A stretch of DNA of 64,000 bases. Source: Saprospiraceae bacterium (GTDB lineage: Bacteria > Bacteroidota > Bacteroidia > Chitinophagales > Saprospiraceae). The stretch is from assembly GCA_013214355.1 (NCBI GenBank), contig JABSSL010000090.1, forward strand, positions 17,135 through 81,134, read 5' to 3'. The notes beneath the pieces are model-generated. The model did no database searches and had not been told where the DNA came from. It saw nothing but the letters and a program-made list of their open reading frames with translations. The translations under genes and the position numbers were made by a program. Numbering within the stretch: position 1 is the stretch's first letter; each line of letters starts with the position of its first letter. This document shows, piece after piece, positions 26,355-35,815 of this stretch.

Positions 26355-27392
26355 TTACCTCAAACCTCGCTTTCGCAAATTAGCACGATAAGTAGCAGCA
26401 TTCTGATTATGTGCAGATAGCGTCTTGGCAAAATTATGTAAGCCGGAGCCATCTCCTTTGGCACAGAAGAATAGATACTCGTGATCCTCTGCTTCCAAGA
26501 CTGCATCTATACTATTTATTGAACTCATGGCAATGGGGCCAGGCGGCAAGCCTTTATACTTATAGGTGTTGTAAGGGGAATCGAATTTCGTATGGTAGTT
26601 AGTTACACGCCTGGTGTTGAAATCTCTTCTGGCAAAAACCGAGGTAGGATCAGCCTGTAACAAAATATCTTGTTCTAAACGGTTGAGGTACACCCCTGCC
26701 ATTTTAGGTTTTTCTTGGTTTTTATAGGTTTCCTTTTCGACTATGGAGGCTAAGGTATATACTTCCCAAGGTTCCAACCCAATGGCTTTGGCCTTGGCCA
26801 ATCTACTTTTTTGCTTCCAAAAGCGCTCGTGCTCCTTGATCATCCGGTCCATAAAGCTTTTTGGACTGGTGTTCCAGAATACTTCGTAAGTGTTGGGAAT
26901 GAAAAGGCTCATCAAGGTCTCCTCCGTATATCCAATTTCTTGTAGGTAATCTTTATTTTGAAACAGCTGCCAGATCTCCAAAGAATCAGCTTCAATAAAT
27001 CGGGCTACTTTGGCAGCTACGTTCTCTGTCATGCGCTCGGTGGTCAATACTACTTTCACCGGCGCTTGTTTCCCCCCCCTCAAATGGCGGATTAATTGCA
27101 CAGTATTCCACCCCGGCTTTACCTCATATTGCCCCGCACGCATCGGACTCTTGATGTAATTCATGCGTTCTGCTAATACTTCAAAGAGTTTCGGTTCTTT
27201 CAATATTCCTTTTTCTTCCAACAGCGTGGCCACTTCTTGGAAGGAAGAGCCAGTGGGGATTTGGACCACATATTCTTTGAGGTCCGCAGGTACGCGGGCT
27301 CCGGTTAGGTATCTATGATAGGTCCACCAGGCGAGGATGGTGAATACAACGAGCAAGAGAACAGCTATGCGCTTAAAGTTTCCTTTTTTCAT
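26355..27392 (-). CDS. mltG: Endolytic murein transglycosylase MltG (YceG)
   Basis: 345 residues with one N-terminal membrane helix (about 8-25) and a periplasmic YceG domain. It cuts nascent glycan strands near the membrane and sets peptidoglycan chain length. Motifs: the catalytic glutamate in LASIVEKET, then GVYLNRL, LQADPTSVFA, and the C-terminal LPPGPIAMSSINSIDAVL and YLFFCAKGDGSGLHNFAKTLSAHN. The length is typical. It follows panB by 21 bases on the same strand. Confidence 0.95.
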   Translation of the reverse strand: MKKGNFKRIAVLLLVVFTILAWWTYHRYLTGARVPADLKEYVVQIPTGSSFQEVATLLEEKGILKEPKLFEVLAERMNYIKSPMRAGQYEVKPGWNTVQLIRHLRGGKQAPVKVVLTTERMTENVAAKVARFIEADSLEIWQLFQNKDYLQEIGYTEETLMSLFIPNTYEVFWNTSPKSFMDRMIKEHERFWKQKSRLAKAKAIGLEPWEVYTLASIVEKETYKNQEKPKMAGVYLNRLEQDILLQADPTSVFARRDFNTRRVTNYHTKFDSPYNTYKYKGLPPGPIAMSSINSIDAVLEAEDHEYLFFCAKGDGSGLHNFAKTLSAHNQNAATYRANLRKRGLR

Positions 27393-27413
27393 ATGGAGGT
27401 TTAGGCTGATTGA

Positions 27414-28232
27414 CTAGTACTGCTCATTTTCGTTAGGGAAATCTCCGGCTTTGACATCCGTGATATAATCCCCAACGGCATTTTGGATGGTTTCGAATAG
27501 TTCCAAGTATCTGCGAAGAAATCTCGGTTTAAAGTCCTTTGTGATACCTAGCATATCATGGGTTACCAGTACCTGCCCATCGGCATGTTGTCCGCCACCA
27601 ATCCCAATGGTAGGAATGGTTAGGCGAGAAGAAACTTCCTTAGTTAGTTCAGCCGGAATCTTTTCTAGGACTATTCCAAAACAGCCCAATTCTTCCAGTA
27701 AAAGCGCATCTTCAATCAGTTTTTTGGCTTCTTCCTCCTCCTTAGCTCTTACCGTGTAGGTGCCAAACTTATAAATAGATTGGGGAATCAAACCGAGGTG
27801 ACCCATCACTGGTACACCCGCAGATAGGATACGTTTTACCGATTCTGCAATTTCGCTTCCGCCTTCCAACTTCACCGCATGGGCTCCTGCTTCTTTCATG
27901 ATTCGAATAGTGGATTCTAGGGCCACCTTGGAATTCCCTTGGTAATGTCCAAAAGGAAGGTCTACTACCACCAAGGCTCGTTTAACCGCACGGATTACCG
28001 AGGAGGCGTGGTAGATCATTTGATCTAAAGTGATGGGTAGCGTGGTTTCATGACCAGCCATCACATTGGAAGCCGAATCTCCCACCAAAATAATATCGAT
28101 TCCAGCAGCGTCAAGTATCCTAGCCATCGAGTAATCATAGCCGGTGAGCATAGCTATCTTTTCTCCTCTGGCCTTCATGGCTTGTAATACATGCGTCGTA
28201 ATGCGCTTTATCTCTTTCTTGTGAACTGACAT
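27414..28232 (-). CDS. panB: PanB, 3-methyl-2-oxobutanoate hydroxymethyltransferase
   Basis: 272 residues; adds a hydroxymethyl group from 5,10-methylene-THF to alpha-ketoisovalerate, the first committed step to pantothenate and CoA. Metal and substrate motifs are clear: [71 protein letters not shown] and [21 protein letters not shown]. It is the first gene of a pair with mltG. The next upstream gene is divergent across 370 bases. Confidence 0.96.
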   Translation of the reverse strand: MSVHKKEIKRITTHVLQAMKARGEKIAMLTGYDYSMARILDAAGIDIILVGDSASNVMAGHETTLPITLDQMIYHASSVIRAVKRALVVVDLPFGHYQGNSKVALESTIRIMKEAGAHAVKLEGGSEIAESVKRILSAGVPVMGHLGLIPQSIYKFGTYTVRAKEEEEAKKLIEDALLLEELGCFGIVLEKIPAELTKEVSSRLTIPTIGIGGGQHADGQVLVTHDMLGITKDFKPRFLRRYLELFETIQNAVGDYITDVKAGDFPNENEQY

Positions 28233-28602
28233 AGTCTTCTGGTAATTAGTAATCTATAAGATCTGGAAAATGTAATTTGTGAATTACAAATATATGTCTG
28301 ATGGGATTGGTAGGTGTCTCTGTCGCTAATTTACAATAGAATGCGGTATCCATGCTTTTGTTTATGAGAAAACCTGAGAAGCCCACATCCCATTCTTTAT
28401 TGTCTATTGTTTCAACGGCTGTAAGTTATCAAAATCTGACAGAGGATGGAAAAGGGCTGCTACTTTTGTTTTGCTTGGACCAGTCTGGTAGCTGACTCAA
28501 AAGGAGGAAATAGCCTTGAGATATTCTAGTACCTTTGGGCGTAATTTTATCCCATATTGCGGCGTTTGTTTGGCAGCCAATTGACTTTTATCCAGAAATC
28601 AG
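28233..28602. other. 370-base divergent intergenic region
   Basis: Promoter space for panB (leftward) and the lipoprotein gene (rightward). Two + strand matches to TAnnTTTG occur: TACTTTTG at 28461-28468 and TACCTTTG at 28530-28537. Neither has a clear -33 TTTG at normal spacing. No other structure noticed. Confidence 0.4.
28530..28537 (+). promoter_or_regulatory. Candidate -7 box (TACCTTTG) for the lipoprotein gene
   Basis: Exact TAnnTTTG match, 65 bases before the start codon at 28603. The -33 element is not evident, and such matches occur by chance every few kilobases, so confidence is low. Confidence 0.3.
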
Positions 28603-29646
28603 ATGTTGAAAGTGAAAATTAAATTCAAGGGTTTCCTCTTTCCTCTTACAAAACTTATTCCGATCACCGGAGTAATGCTCTGTGCTTTGAGTTGTTCTAC
28701 GGATTTTGATATTGAAGCAGAATGGAAAGATATCCCTATCGTTTACGGATTCCTATCTACTCAGGATACGGCTCATTATATCCGAGTGGAGAAAGCTTTT
28801 CTCGAACCCGGAGGAAATGCCTTGGAGATTGCCCAGCTTGCTGATTCTCTTTATTATGATCCTAGTGTTACTATCGCATTGGAAAAAATAAATACAGGGG
28901 AGCGATTCCTGATGGACAGGGTAGATGGCAATCTAGAAGGCTATACCCGCATAGAGGGTCCCTTTGCGACGGCCCCCAATATCTTATATAAGATTGCAAA
29001 ATCTGCGATAAATCTAAAATCAGAAGACGAGGTACGTTTGGTGATTGAAAGGGGAGACAATTTGGAACCTGTTACAGCGGAGACGACGGTTATCGGCGAC
29101 CTTGAACTACTAGAAAATCTACCTCGGGATCCAGTTAATTTTGGGGCTTACAATACAGAGTTGCGCCTTGGCTGGGAGGTTTCTCCTGCGGCGCGTCTCT
29201 TCGATCTACGCTTTTTGCTACATTATCGAGAATCGGATCCAAATCAGACCAGTAATTTACTACCCAAAACACTGGAATTTATTTTGAGTCGTTCCATTGA
29301 ACGAGAAAATGAGAGTATCCGGGTGAGTTATTTTCTTCGATCCGGCGATTTTTTCCAATTCCTTGGATCAGCTTTACCGGTTCTCTCCGCTGGATTTAGG
29401 GTTTTTGACGGCATTGATATCCAAGTTGTCGGAGCAGGAGAAGAATTTTTGGAGTTGACTAAAATTGGTCAAGCGAATTTAGGGATTACGAGCGCCAATG
29501 AAGTGCCGATTTACACTAATCTATCGGAGGGAAGAGGAATATTCTCCTCTAAAGCCACGTCTATTCGAGAAGGCTTATCCCTCGGTCCAGTATCTCTGGA
29601 TAGTTTACAGAATGGCGTGTTTACGCGCGATTTAGGATTTCAATAA
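28603..29646 (+). CDS. Putative lipoprotein, DUF4249-like
   Basis: 347 residues with a basic start, a hydrophobic stretch and a lipobox-like CALSC at 27-31, so Cys31 is the likely lipidated residue. The region after it (WKDIPIVYGFLSTQDTAHYIRVEKAFL) is a beta-strand pattern seen in Bacteroidota DUF4249-type lipoproteins, which often partner with TonB receptors. No such receptor is adjacent here. Residues 170-215 (LRLGWEVSPAARLFDLRFLLHY) look like a fibronectin-type strand pair. Function unknown; the family assignment is from memory and only moderate. An alternative is a gliding-motility-associated lipoprotein. Confidence 0.6.
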   Translation: MLKVKIKFKGFLFPLTKLIPITGVMLCALSCSTDFDIEAEWKDIPIVYGFLSTQDTAHYIRVEKAFLEPGGNALEIAQLADSLYYDPSVTIALEKINTGERFLMDRVDGNLEGYTRIEGPFATAPNILYKIAKSAINLKSEDEVRLVIERGDNLEPVTAETTVIGDLELLENLPRDPVNFGAYNTELRLGWEVSPAARLFDLRFLLHYRESDPNQTSNLLPKTLEFILSRSIERENESIRVSYFLRSGDFFQFLGSALPVLSAGFRVFDGIDIQVVGAGEEFLELTKIGQANLGITSANEVPIYTNLSEGRGIFSSKATSIREGLSLGPVSLDSLQNGVFTRDLGFQ

Positions 29647-29657
29647 TGCCTTTCTCT

Positions 29658-29734
29658 GCCGTTTTGTCACCCCTTTTCTGCCATTTCGAAAGTATTGTCA
29701 GGCCAATTTGGCCTAAAGGGCCGTTTTGTCACCC
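29658..29734 (+). promoter_or_regulatory. Upstream activator-like repeats in front of dnaK
   Basis: A 15-base direct repeat, GCCGTTTTGTCACCC, occurs at 29658-29672 and again at 29720-29734. Between them lies a palindrome, AGGCCAA-T-TTGGCCT (29700-29714), and TGCCA/TGTCA half-sites. They sit 20-112 bases upstream of a sigma-54-type promoter, where enhancer-binding activators usually dock. Confidence 0.6.
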
Positions 29735-29753
29735 AAAAAGTAGTGAAATTGAA

Positions 29754-29770
29754 TTGGCATATCGCTTGCT
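29754..29770 (+). promoter_or_regulatory. Sigma-54 type -24/-12 promoter of dnaK
   Basis: TTGGCAT...TTGCT with GG (29756-29757) and GC (29768-29769) separated by exactly 10 bases, matching TGGCAC-N5-TTGCW at nearly every defined position. The predicted transcript start near 29781 gives a ~40-base leader to the dnaK ATG at 29822. Confidence 0.7.
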
Positions 29771-29821
29771 ATAGGGTTAAGCGTATAATCCGTTTTGAAC
29801 TAACTAAAAATACAACATAAC

Positions 29822-31759
29822 ATGGGTAAAATTATAGGTATTGACCTGGGTACAACGAACTCCTGTGTAGCTGTGATGGAGGGGAATGAACCGGTGGTGA
29901 TTCCCAATGACGAGGGTAGAAGAACTACACCTTCTGTTGTTGCCTTTATGGACAATGGTGAAAGGAAGATCGGTGACCCTGCCAAGCGCCAGGCCATTAC
30001 CAATCCAACGCGTACAATCTCATCTATTAAGCGTTTTATGGGAACGCGCTTTTCTGAGGTTTCAAGTGATGTAGGGCGAATCGCGTACAAGGCCGTAAAG
30101 GGAGATAATGACACAGTGAGAGTGGATATCGAGGGTCGCTTGTACACGCCACAAGAGATTTCAGCTATGGTACTTCAGAAAATGAAGAAAGTAGCAGAAG
30201 ACTTTTTGGGGCAAGAGGTGACAGAGGCAGTCGTGACAGTACCTGCGTACTTTAATGACTCTCAACGCCAAGCAACGAAGGAAGCTGGTGAAATTGCAGG
30301 CTTGACGATCAAGCGTATTATCAATGAACCTACGGCAGCAGCATTGGCTTACGGTTTGGATAAGCGCAATAAAGATATGACTATCGCTGTATTTGACTTG
30401 GGTGGTGGTACATTTGATATTTCTATCCTTGAGCTAGGAGATGGCGTTTTCGAAGTAAAGTCTACTAATGGTGATACACACCTAGGTGGAGATGACTTTG
30501 ATCATATCATTATCGACTGGTTGGCAGATACATTCAAAGATCAAGAAGGAATGGATCTTCGTAAAGATCCAATGGCACTTCAACGTTTGAAAGATGCAGC
30601 GGAGAAAGCTAAGATCGAATTGTCATCTTCAACGGAAACAGAAGTAAATCTACCCTATATCACAGCTGTAGACGGTGTGCCTAAGCACTTGGTTGTAAAA
30701 TTGTCTCGTGCTAAGTTCGAACAATTGGCAGATAGCTTGGTAGAACGCACCTTGATTCCTTGCCAAGAGGCATTGAAAGATGCAGGGTTAGAAAAGAGTG
30801 AAATCGACGAAATCATCCTAGTAGGGGGTTCAACTCGTATCCCTCGTATCCAAACAGCGGTTGAGGAGTTCTTCGGTAAAAAGCCTAATAAAGGGGTAAA
30901 CCCTGATGAGGTGGTAGCTGTAGGTGCTTCGATCCAAGGTGGTGTATTGAGTGGAGATGTACAGGATGTATTGCTACTAGACGTTACTCCTCTTTCTCTA
31001 GGTATCGAGACGATGGGTGGTGTGTATGATGTGGTAATCGAAGCGAACTCAACTATTCCTACGAAGAAAGCGAAGACTTATTCCACGGCTGCGGACAATC
31101 AGCCTTCGGTAGAGATTCATATCCTACAAGGAGAACGTCCAATGGCAACAGATAACCGCTCAGTCGGTCGATTTATCTTAGACGGAATTCCACCTTCACC
31201 AAGAGGTATGCCTCAAATCGAAGTTACTTTCGATATCGATGCCAATGGGATCTTGAGCGTTTCCGCAAAAGATAAGGGTACAGGTAAAGAGCAAAATATC
31301 AGAATTGAAGCTTCTACTGGATTGTCCAAAGAGGAAATCGAAAAAATGAAGGCAGAAGCCGCTGCTAATGCAGATACGGATAAGCAAGCTCGCGAAAGAG
31401 TTGACAAGATCAATACAGCGGATTCTTTGATCTTCCAGACAGAAAAGCAGTTGAAGGAATTCGGAGATAAAGTCCCTGAAGATAAGAAAGGACCGATCGA
31501 AGCAGCTTTGAATGACCTGAAAGAAGCGCACAAAGCGCAAGATCTTGATAAGATCGATAGTGCAAGTGCAGCGCTGAATACCGCATGGCAGGCAGCTAGC
31601 CAAGAAATTTACCAAGCCACTCAGGAAGCAGGAGCGAATGCAGGTGGTGCAGGACCTGATGCGACCGCAGATGCAGGTGGTGCAGGAGCTGGAGCCAGTG
31701 GAAATGATGCTGAAGATGTAACAGATGTCGAATACGAAGAAGTAGACGACAAGAAGTAA
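29822..31759 (+). CDS. dnaK: DnaK, Hsp70 chaperone
   Basis: 645 residues. ATP-dependent chaperone working with DnaJ and GrpE, neither of which is in this window. Nucleotide-binding motifs: [17 protein letters not shown] at the start, [11 protein letters not shown] and [12 protein letters not shown]. The substrate-binding domain contains [14 protein letters not shown]. The tail is low-complexity, rich in Gly/Ala, with the acidic end [14 protein letters not shown] typical of bacterial DnaK. The region upstream has a sigma-54-type promoter and repeats rather than an evident CIRCE element. A strong terminator follows. Confidence 0.98.
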   Translation: MGKIIGIDLGTTNSCVAVMEGNEPVVIPNDEGRRTTPSVVAFMDNGERKIGDPAKRQAITNPTRTISSIKRFMGTRFSEVSSDVGRIAYKAVKGDNDTVRVDIEGRLYTPQEISAMVLQKMKKVAEDFLGQEVTEAVVTVPAYFNDSQRQATKEAGEIAGLTIKRIINEPTAAALAYGLDKRNKDMTIAVFDLGGGTFDISILELGDGVFEVKSTNGDTHLGGDDFDHIIIDWLADTFKDQEGMDLRKDPMALQRLKDAAEKAKIELSSSTETEVNLPYITAVDGVPKHLVVKLSRAKFEQLADSLVERTLIPCQEALKDAGLEKSEIDEIILVGGSTRIPRIQTAVEEFFGKKPNKGVNPDEVVAVGASIQGGVLSGDVQDVLLLDVTPLSLGIETMGGVYDVVIEANSTIPTKKAKTYSTAADNQPSVEIHILQGERPMATDNRSVGRFILDGIPPSPRGMPQIEVTFDIDANGILSVSAKDKGTGKEQNIRIEASTGLSKEEIEKMKAEAAANADTDKQARERVDKINTADSLIFQTEKQLKEFGDKVPEDKKGPIEAALNDLKEAHKAQDLDKIDSASAALNTAWQAASQEIYQATQEAGANAGGAGPDATADAGGAGAGASGNDAEDVTDVEYEEVDDKK

Positions 31760-31805
31760 ATCGAAGTAAGATACCGTTCAATGAATAGTTGAATGGTGAT
31801 AAATA

Positions 31806-31840
31806 AAAAGGGGTATCGAATTCGTTTCGATACCCCTTTT
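31806..31840 (+). terminator. Intrinsic terminator after dnaK
   Basis: Fifteen perfect base pairs: AAAAGGGGTATCGAA (31806-31820) with 31826-31840 around a TTCGT loop; the 3' arm itself ends in TTTT. The position, 47 bases after the stop, and the flanking A/T make it a strong bidirectional terminator. Confidence 0.9.
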
Positions 31841-31846
31841 ATTGTA

Positions 31847-32008
31847 AGAAGTTGTCTAAAAATGTCTCACTGGCCGCGATGAAGTGCTTTTCGACTCACT
31901 CTTCGGTTTTTTATCGCCACGTAGCGCTGCTATGCGACTCTAAAAAAGCCTCAATTGAGCCAAAAATCATCTCCATTTCGACTCAGCAGACATTCTTGAA
32001 CAACTTCT
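31847..32008. repeat. 162-bp imperfect palindromic repeat element (copy A)
   Basis: The ends are inverted repeats (31847-31867 versus 31988-32008, 18 of 21 matching). Complementarity continues inward with interruptions to a centre AGCGCT at 31923-31928, which is the exact midpoint. The core CACGTAGC...GCTATGC is shared with a similar-sized palindrome at 59363-59528. No coding potential. Probably a mobile or dispersed hairpin element (MITE/REP-like), located just after the dnaK terminator. Confidence 0.7.
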
Positions 32009-32050
32009 ATAAGGTATATTGATAAAGTCGTCTTACTTCTAGGTCCTAAC

Positions 32051-33442
32051 TTATAGGTTCTTTAGTTCACTGACGACTTTGCCCAAAGAGTCCTTGGCAT
32101 CTCCAAACAACATTCTATTCTTATCGTGGAAGAACAGTGGATTTTGGATACCTGCGTATCCCGGACTCATACTTCGTTTCAAGACAATCACGTGCTTGGC
32201 TTCCCATACATTTAGTACGGGCATACCATAGATTGGACTACCTGGATCATCTAAAGCAGATGGATTTACCACATCGTTGGCACCCACAACTACTACGATA
32301 TCCGTGTTAGGTAGCGCGTCGTTAGCATCATCCAAGTCCAGTAGTTTAGGGTAAGGCACATCGGCCTCCGCCAATAGTACGTTCATGTGCCCAGGCATAC
32401 GACCCGCTACCGGGTGAATGGCATACTTTACATCCACTCCATTGGCTTCCAACAAATCATCCACCTCTTTACACACCTTCTGTGCCTGTGCAACAGCCAA
32501 TCCGTAACCCGGTACAATCATGACAGATTGTGAGTAGTACAGTTGAATAGCTGCGTCATTGATCGTCACTTCTTTGGCTACCTGATCACCGGTACCTTTC
32601 GCGGCACTGCTGCCGCCACCTCCGAAACCACCCACCAAAACATTCAAGAGGGAACGGTTCATGGCTTCGCACATTAGAACGGTCAAGATTGTCCCAGAAG
32701 CTCCGACCAGAATACCGCCCACCAACATCAATTGGTTACCGTATATCAAACCTGCCGCAGCAGCCGAAAGTCCGGTAAATGAGTTCAATAGGGAAATCAC
32801 TACCGGCATATCTGCACCGCCGATCGGCGCTACAAAAGAAAATCCATATACCAAGGTTAAGCCCAAGAAGGTAAGTAGTAGCCCTAGGCTCATCTCTGCT
32901 CCTTGCAAGTAGAGCAAAACACCAACCACCAAAGTACCAACCAACAAGACCATATTGATGATGTTATGTTTCGGTAGGGTAATCGTGCTGTCCCAGACTA
33001 GACCTTGTAATTTTGCGAAAGCGAGTAAACTACCGGTAAAAGCTACTCCGCCGATTAGTAAGGTTAGCAAAGCAATGCCAATGCCCCCGGCTGTTGGATT
33101 TGACATATTTACTAATTCGACCATAGCCAATACCACCGCACACGCACCTCCCAATCCATTGAAGATCGAGACCATCTGTGGCATCGCGGTCATTTGAATT
33201 CTTCTAGCAGAAATACCACCAGCTACAGCCCCTACGGCAATACCGCCGATGATCCAACCATAGTTGTTATTGGCGCCCTCAAGAGGAGCTACCAAAGCGG
33301 CAATGATAGCAAGCCCCATTCCAACCCCGGCATATATATTACCTCTTCGGGCGGTGTCTGGAGAACTCAAAAGGCGCAAGCCCCAGACAAAACCTACTGC
33401 TCCTAGCAGATAGGCTAGATTGATAAAAAAATCGATTGCCAT
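32051..33442 (-). CDS. pntB: NAD(P) transhydrogenase subunit beta
   Basis: 463 residues. The membrane half supplies about eight or nine helices of the proton channel (domain II). The C-terminal half is the NADP(H)-binding domain III, with VPGYGLAVAQAQ, AIHPVAGRMPGHMNVLLAEADVPY, NTDIVVVVGANDVVNP and the KRSMSPGYAGIQNPLF loop. Last gene of the pntAA-pntAB-pntB operon, three bases after pntAB. The enzyme couples proton influx to NADPH formation. Confidence 0.97.
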   Translation of the reverse strand: MAIDFFINLAYLLGAVGFVWGLRLLSSPDTARRGNIYAGVGMGLAIIAALVAPLEGANNNYGWIIGGIAVGAVAGGISARRIQMTAMPQMVSIFNGLGGACAVVLAMVELVNMSNPTAGGIGIALLTLLIGGVAFTGSLLAFAKLQGLVWDSTITLPKHNIINMVLLVGTLVVGVLLYLQGAEMSLGLLLTFLGLTLVYGFSFVAPIGGADMPVVISLLNSFTGLSAAAAGLIYGNQLMLVGGILVGASGTILTVLMCEAMNRSLLNVLVGGFGGGGSSAAKGTGDQVAKEVTINDAAIQLYYSQSVMIVPGYGLAVAQAQKVCKEVDDLLEANGVDVKYAIHPVAGRMPGHMNVLLAEADVPYPKLLDLDDANDALPNTDIVVVVGANDVVNPSALDDPGSPIYGMPVLNVWEAKHVIVLKRSMSPGYAGIQNPLFFHDKNRMLFGDAKDSLGKVVSELKNL

Positions 33443-33445
33443 TTC

Positions 33446-33763
33446 TTATTTTTTTGCTTTTTTCTTTTTGAACATTTCTAACATACGGTCCGTCACCGCA
33501 AAACCACCGGCTACATTAACCATACCCAGCACTACCCCGAGGAAACCCAAGCTTAGGGTCAAATAGTCATCGGGTTCAGCCTGTCTGATTAATAGGATGG
33601 CTCCAATAATAACCACTCCACTGATTGCATTAGCTCCTGACATCAGCGGTGTATGCAGTACGGTAGGTACTTTAGAAATTACCTCAAAACCCAAAATGAT
33701 CGTGAAGATCAATAGGTAGATCAGCAGTAGGTTTTCGTTAAAGAATTGATAGATAGTATCCAT
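33446..33763 (-). CDS. pntAB: NAD(P) transhydrogenase subunit alpha, membrane part
   Basis: 105 residues with three or four helices, matching the C-terminal membrane piece of PntA (FEVISKVPTVLHTPLMSGANAISG is the family signature). It is encoded separately from the soluble NAD(H) domain, as in Rhodospirillum rubrum. Sits 22 bases after pntAA and three bases before pntB. Confidence 0.95.
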   Translation of the reverse strand: MDTIYQFFNENLLLIYLLIFTIILGFEVISKVPTVLHTPLMSGANAISGVVIIGAILLIRQAEPDDYLTLSLGFLGVVLGMVNVAGGFAVTDRMLEMFKKKKAKK

Positions 33764-33785
33764 GTTATTGTATCGTTTCAGCAGA

Positions 33786-34874
33786 TTAAGCAGGCTTATC
33801 GGCTGTAATTAAGGCTGATGCAATGATTTCATTCTCCATGTCCAAGTTGAGCTGGTTCTCCTTCATCCACACCTTCGCAAAGTTGAGGAGGTTATTGCTG
33901 TATAGGAAGCTAGCATCCTGTGGCATCAATGAGGCTAAACTGGAATTACCTTGGATGTACACCCCATTATGTTGGATGACTTTCAAGTCTTCCGTTAGCT
34001 CACAGTTTCCCCCAGTAGAGGAAGCTAGGTCAACGATGACCGAACCTGGTTTCATCTTTTCAACCGTTTCCTTAGGAACAAGGATAGGTGCTTTACGCCC
34101 TCTTACCTGAGCCGTAGTTACAATCACATCAGACTTCATGGCACGAGCTTGTACTTCAGCCCGCTGGCGTTTGATAAACTCTTCACTCTGCTGCACACCA
34201 TAACCTCCAGCTCCCTTATCTTCCACCGCACCTTCGACTTCCACAAACTTGGCCCCCAAACTTAGTACTTCCTCTTTGGCTGCACTACGGGTATCAAAGG
34301 CTTCTACCTGCGCACCCAAACGCCTGGCTGTGGCGATGGCTTGCAGACCAGCAACTCCTGCTCCAAGCACTAGGACTTTGGAGGGCTTAATGCTCCCCGC
34401 CGCCGTAATCATCATGGGAAAGTACCGAGGTAAGAGAGAGGCAGCTTCCAGGATAGCTTTGTAACCTGCAATAGAAGCCATGGAAGAAAGAACATCCATA
34501 GATTGCGCCAAGGTAGTCCGAGGAATCATGTCCAGACTAAAGGCACGAAGACCCAGCTCTTTGAGCTTGCCGGTGATGTCTGCATCAGCGAAGGGTTGGA
34601 ATTGAGAAATGACCAAAGTATCCTTCGCCAGGCTCTTCATTTCGGCCTCTGCTAGGGGATGAATACTTACGGCAATCTCCGCCTCTTTGAGCAATTCCGA
34701 CCTGCTTTTCACCTGCGCGCCTTTTTCTTCATACTCTGCATCAGAATACAAAGCCTCTTGGCCTGCACCAGCTTCAATTAAGATCTCCAAGCCCAAATCC
34801 TTGAGTTTAGGAATGGTCGAGGGAACGACGGCGACACGCCTGTCGATTTCTTCTTTAAAAACAGCAAATTTCAT
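33786..34874 (-). CDS. pntAA: NAD(P) transhydrogenase subunit alpha, soluble NAD(H)-binding part
   Basis: 362 residues of domain I, related to alanine dehydrogenase. Motifs: FKEEIDRRVAVVPSTIPKLKDLGLEILIEAGAG at the N-terminus, the Rossmann segment VLVLGAGVAGLQAIATARRLGAQVEAFDTR, and the conserved QVRGRKAPILVP and MKPGSVIVDLASSTGGNCE. It heads the three-gene operon. With pntAB and pntB it makes a complete proton-translocating transhydrogenase. Confidence 0.96.
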   Translation of the reverse strand: MKFAVFKEEIDRRVAVVPSTIPKLKDLGLEILIEAGAGQEALYSDAEYEEKGAQVKSRSELLKEAEIAVSIHPLAEAEMKSLAKDTLVISQFQPFADADITGKLKELGLRAFSLDMIPRTTLAQSMDVLSSMASIAGYKAILEAASLLPRYFPMMITAAGSIKPSKVLVLGAGVAGLQAIATARRLGAQVEAFDTRSAAKEEVLSLGAKFVEVEGAVEDKGAGGYGVQQSEEFIKRQRAEVQARAMKSDVIVTTAQVRGRKAPILVPKETVEKMKPGSVIVDLASSTGGNCELTEDLKVIQHNGVYIQGNSSLASLMPQDASFLYSNNLLNFAKVWMKENQLNLDMENEIIASALITADKPA

Positions 34875-35221
34875 AATAATGTATGGCCTTTGGTGGTGAA
34901 AATAACTAAAATTTCGATTTTTGGCCTAATCGCAGTATATCTGAAAAATTATTTGGTAGGAACTGCCTTCAGCTGGAAGGTCTTGAGTGAACAAATAAAA
35001 GAAAAAAATTGGAAAGTGGTAGCTATGTGAACGCTAAATTCACGCTAGACAATTGCTAAGCAAGTCGCTATCTATGGACGGTAAGGATGGTAAATAGTAG
35101 ACTAGAAATAGTTCTCTATAGAATGGAAAGATCTAATGGCCAGGGACTTAAGCTTGGGCCTAAGACTAGTAGGGAAGTCTTAAGTCGCTGACCATTTTTA
35201 GGTGTCTCGCAGGAACGAAAA
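34875..35221. other. 347-base intergenic region upstream of pntAA
   Basis: Should hold the pntAA promoter (leftward). The only clear structure is a long hairpin at 35137-35194 next to the msrA stop; see the terminator entry. No gene seen. Confidence 0.45.
35137..35199. terminator. Hairpin downstream of msrA
   Basis: TGGCCAG and GACTTAAG (35137-35152) pair with CTTAAGTC and CTGACCA (35179-35194) with one mismatch and one G-G opposition, around a 26-base loop. TTTTT follows on the + strand, whereas msrA runs leftward, so either it stabilises the msrA 3' end or it ends an unknown rightward RNA. Confidence 0.5.
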
Positions 35222-35773
35222 TTAGGCTTCTTTGAGTTTATGTGAAAATTCCTTTTGTAGCTTCTTCACTTTCGGTGTGATGACGAAGGTGCAATAGGGG
35301 TTGCGGTTGCCCACATTGTTGTAGTAATTCAGATGGTAATCCTCTGCTTGATAAAACTTCTCTAGCGGACTTAATTCTGTCACGATTGGATTAGACCAAA
35401 GCTTTGGCGCTACCTGCTGAATGGATTCTTCCGCAATCTGTTTCTGTGTATCGTCATGATAGAAAATGGCCGAACGATATTGCGGACCAACATCATTTCC
35501 CTGTCGATTGAGTGTGGTTGGATCATGGGCGCTCCAAAATACCTCTAGTATCTCAGCATAGCTTATTACTGTTGGATCAAAGTGCACTTGTACTACTTCA
35601 ACATGCTTAGTAGTTCCAGAACATACCGCTTTGTAGTTGGCATTTTCAGCAGTGCCTCCGGCGTAGCCCGATACCACTTTATTTACTCCTTGTAGCCTTT
35701 GTACCACTGCTTCCACACACCAAAAACATCCTCCACCTAAAGTGGCGATCTCTTCTTTATGATTTGTATTCAT
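35222..35773 (-). CDS. msrA: Peptide methionine-S-sulfoxide reductase MsrA
   Basis: 183 residues; reduces Met-S-oxide in proteins with thioredoxin-type electrons. The catalytic site GGGCFWCVEAV has Cys16; downstream motifs are VVSGYAGGTAENANYKAVCSGTTKHVEVVQVHFDP, HDPTTLNRQGNDVGPQYRSAIFYH and the glutamate/tyrosine region around YQAEDYHLNYYNN. There is no signal peptide, so cytoplasmic. Single gene; the next gene upstream, mqnA, is 42 bases away on the same strand. Confidence 0.96.
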   Translation of the reverse strand: MNTNHKEEIATLGGGCFWCVEAVVQRLQGVNKVVSGYAGGTAENANYKAVCSGTTKHVEVVQVHFDPTVISYAEILEVFWSAHDPTTLNRQGNDVGPQYRSAIFYHDDTQKQIAEESIQQVAPKLWSNPIVTELSPLEKFYQAEDYHLNYYNNVGNRNPYCTFVITPKVKKLQKEFSHKLKEA

Positions 35774-35815
35774 TGCTTGAATTTATACAAAAAAACACCT
35801 ATGCCAGGCAAATGT

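Noticed and set aside
28461..28468. TACTTTTG as the promoter of the lipoprotein gene
   Set aside because: Exact -7 match but no -33 box, and a second equal match lies closer to the gene; kept only as a note.
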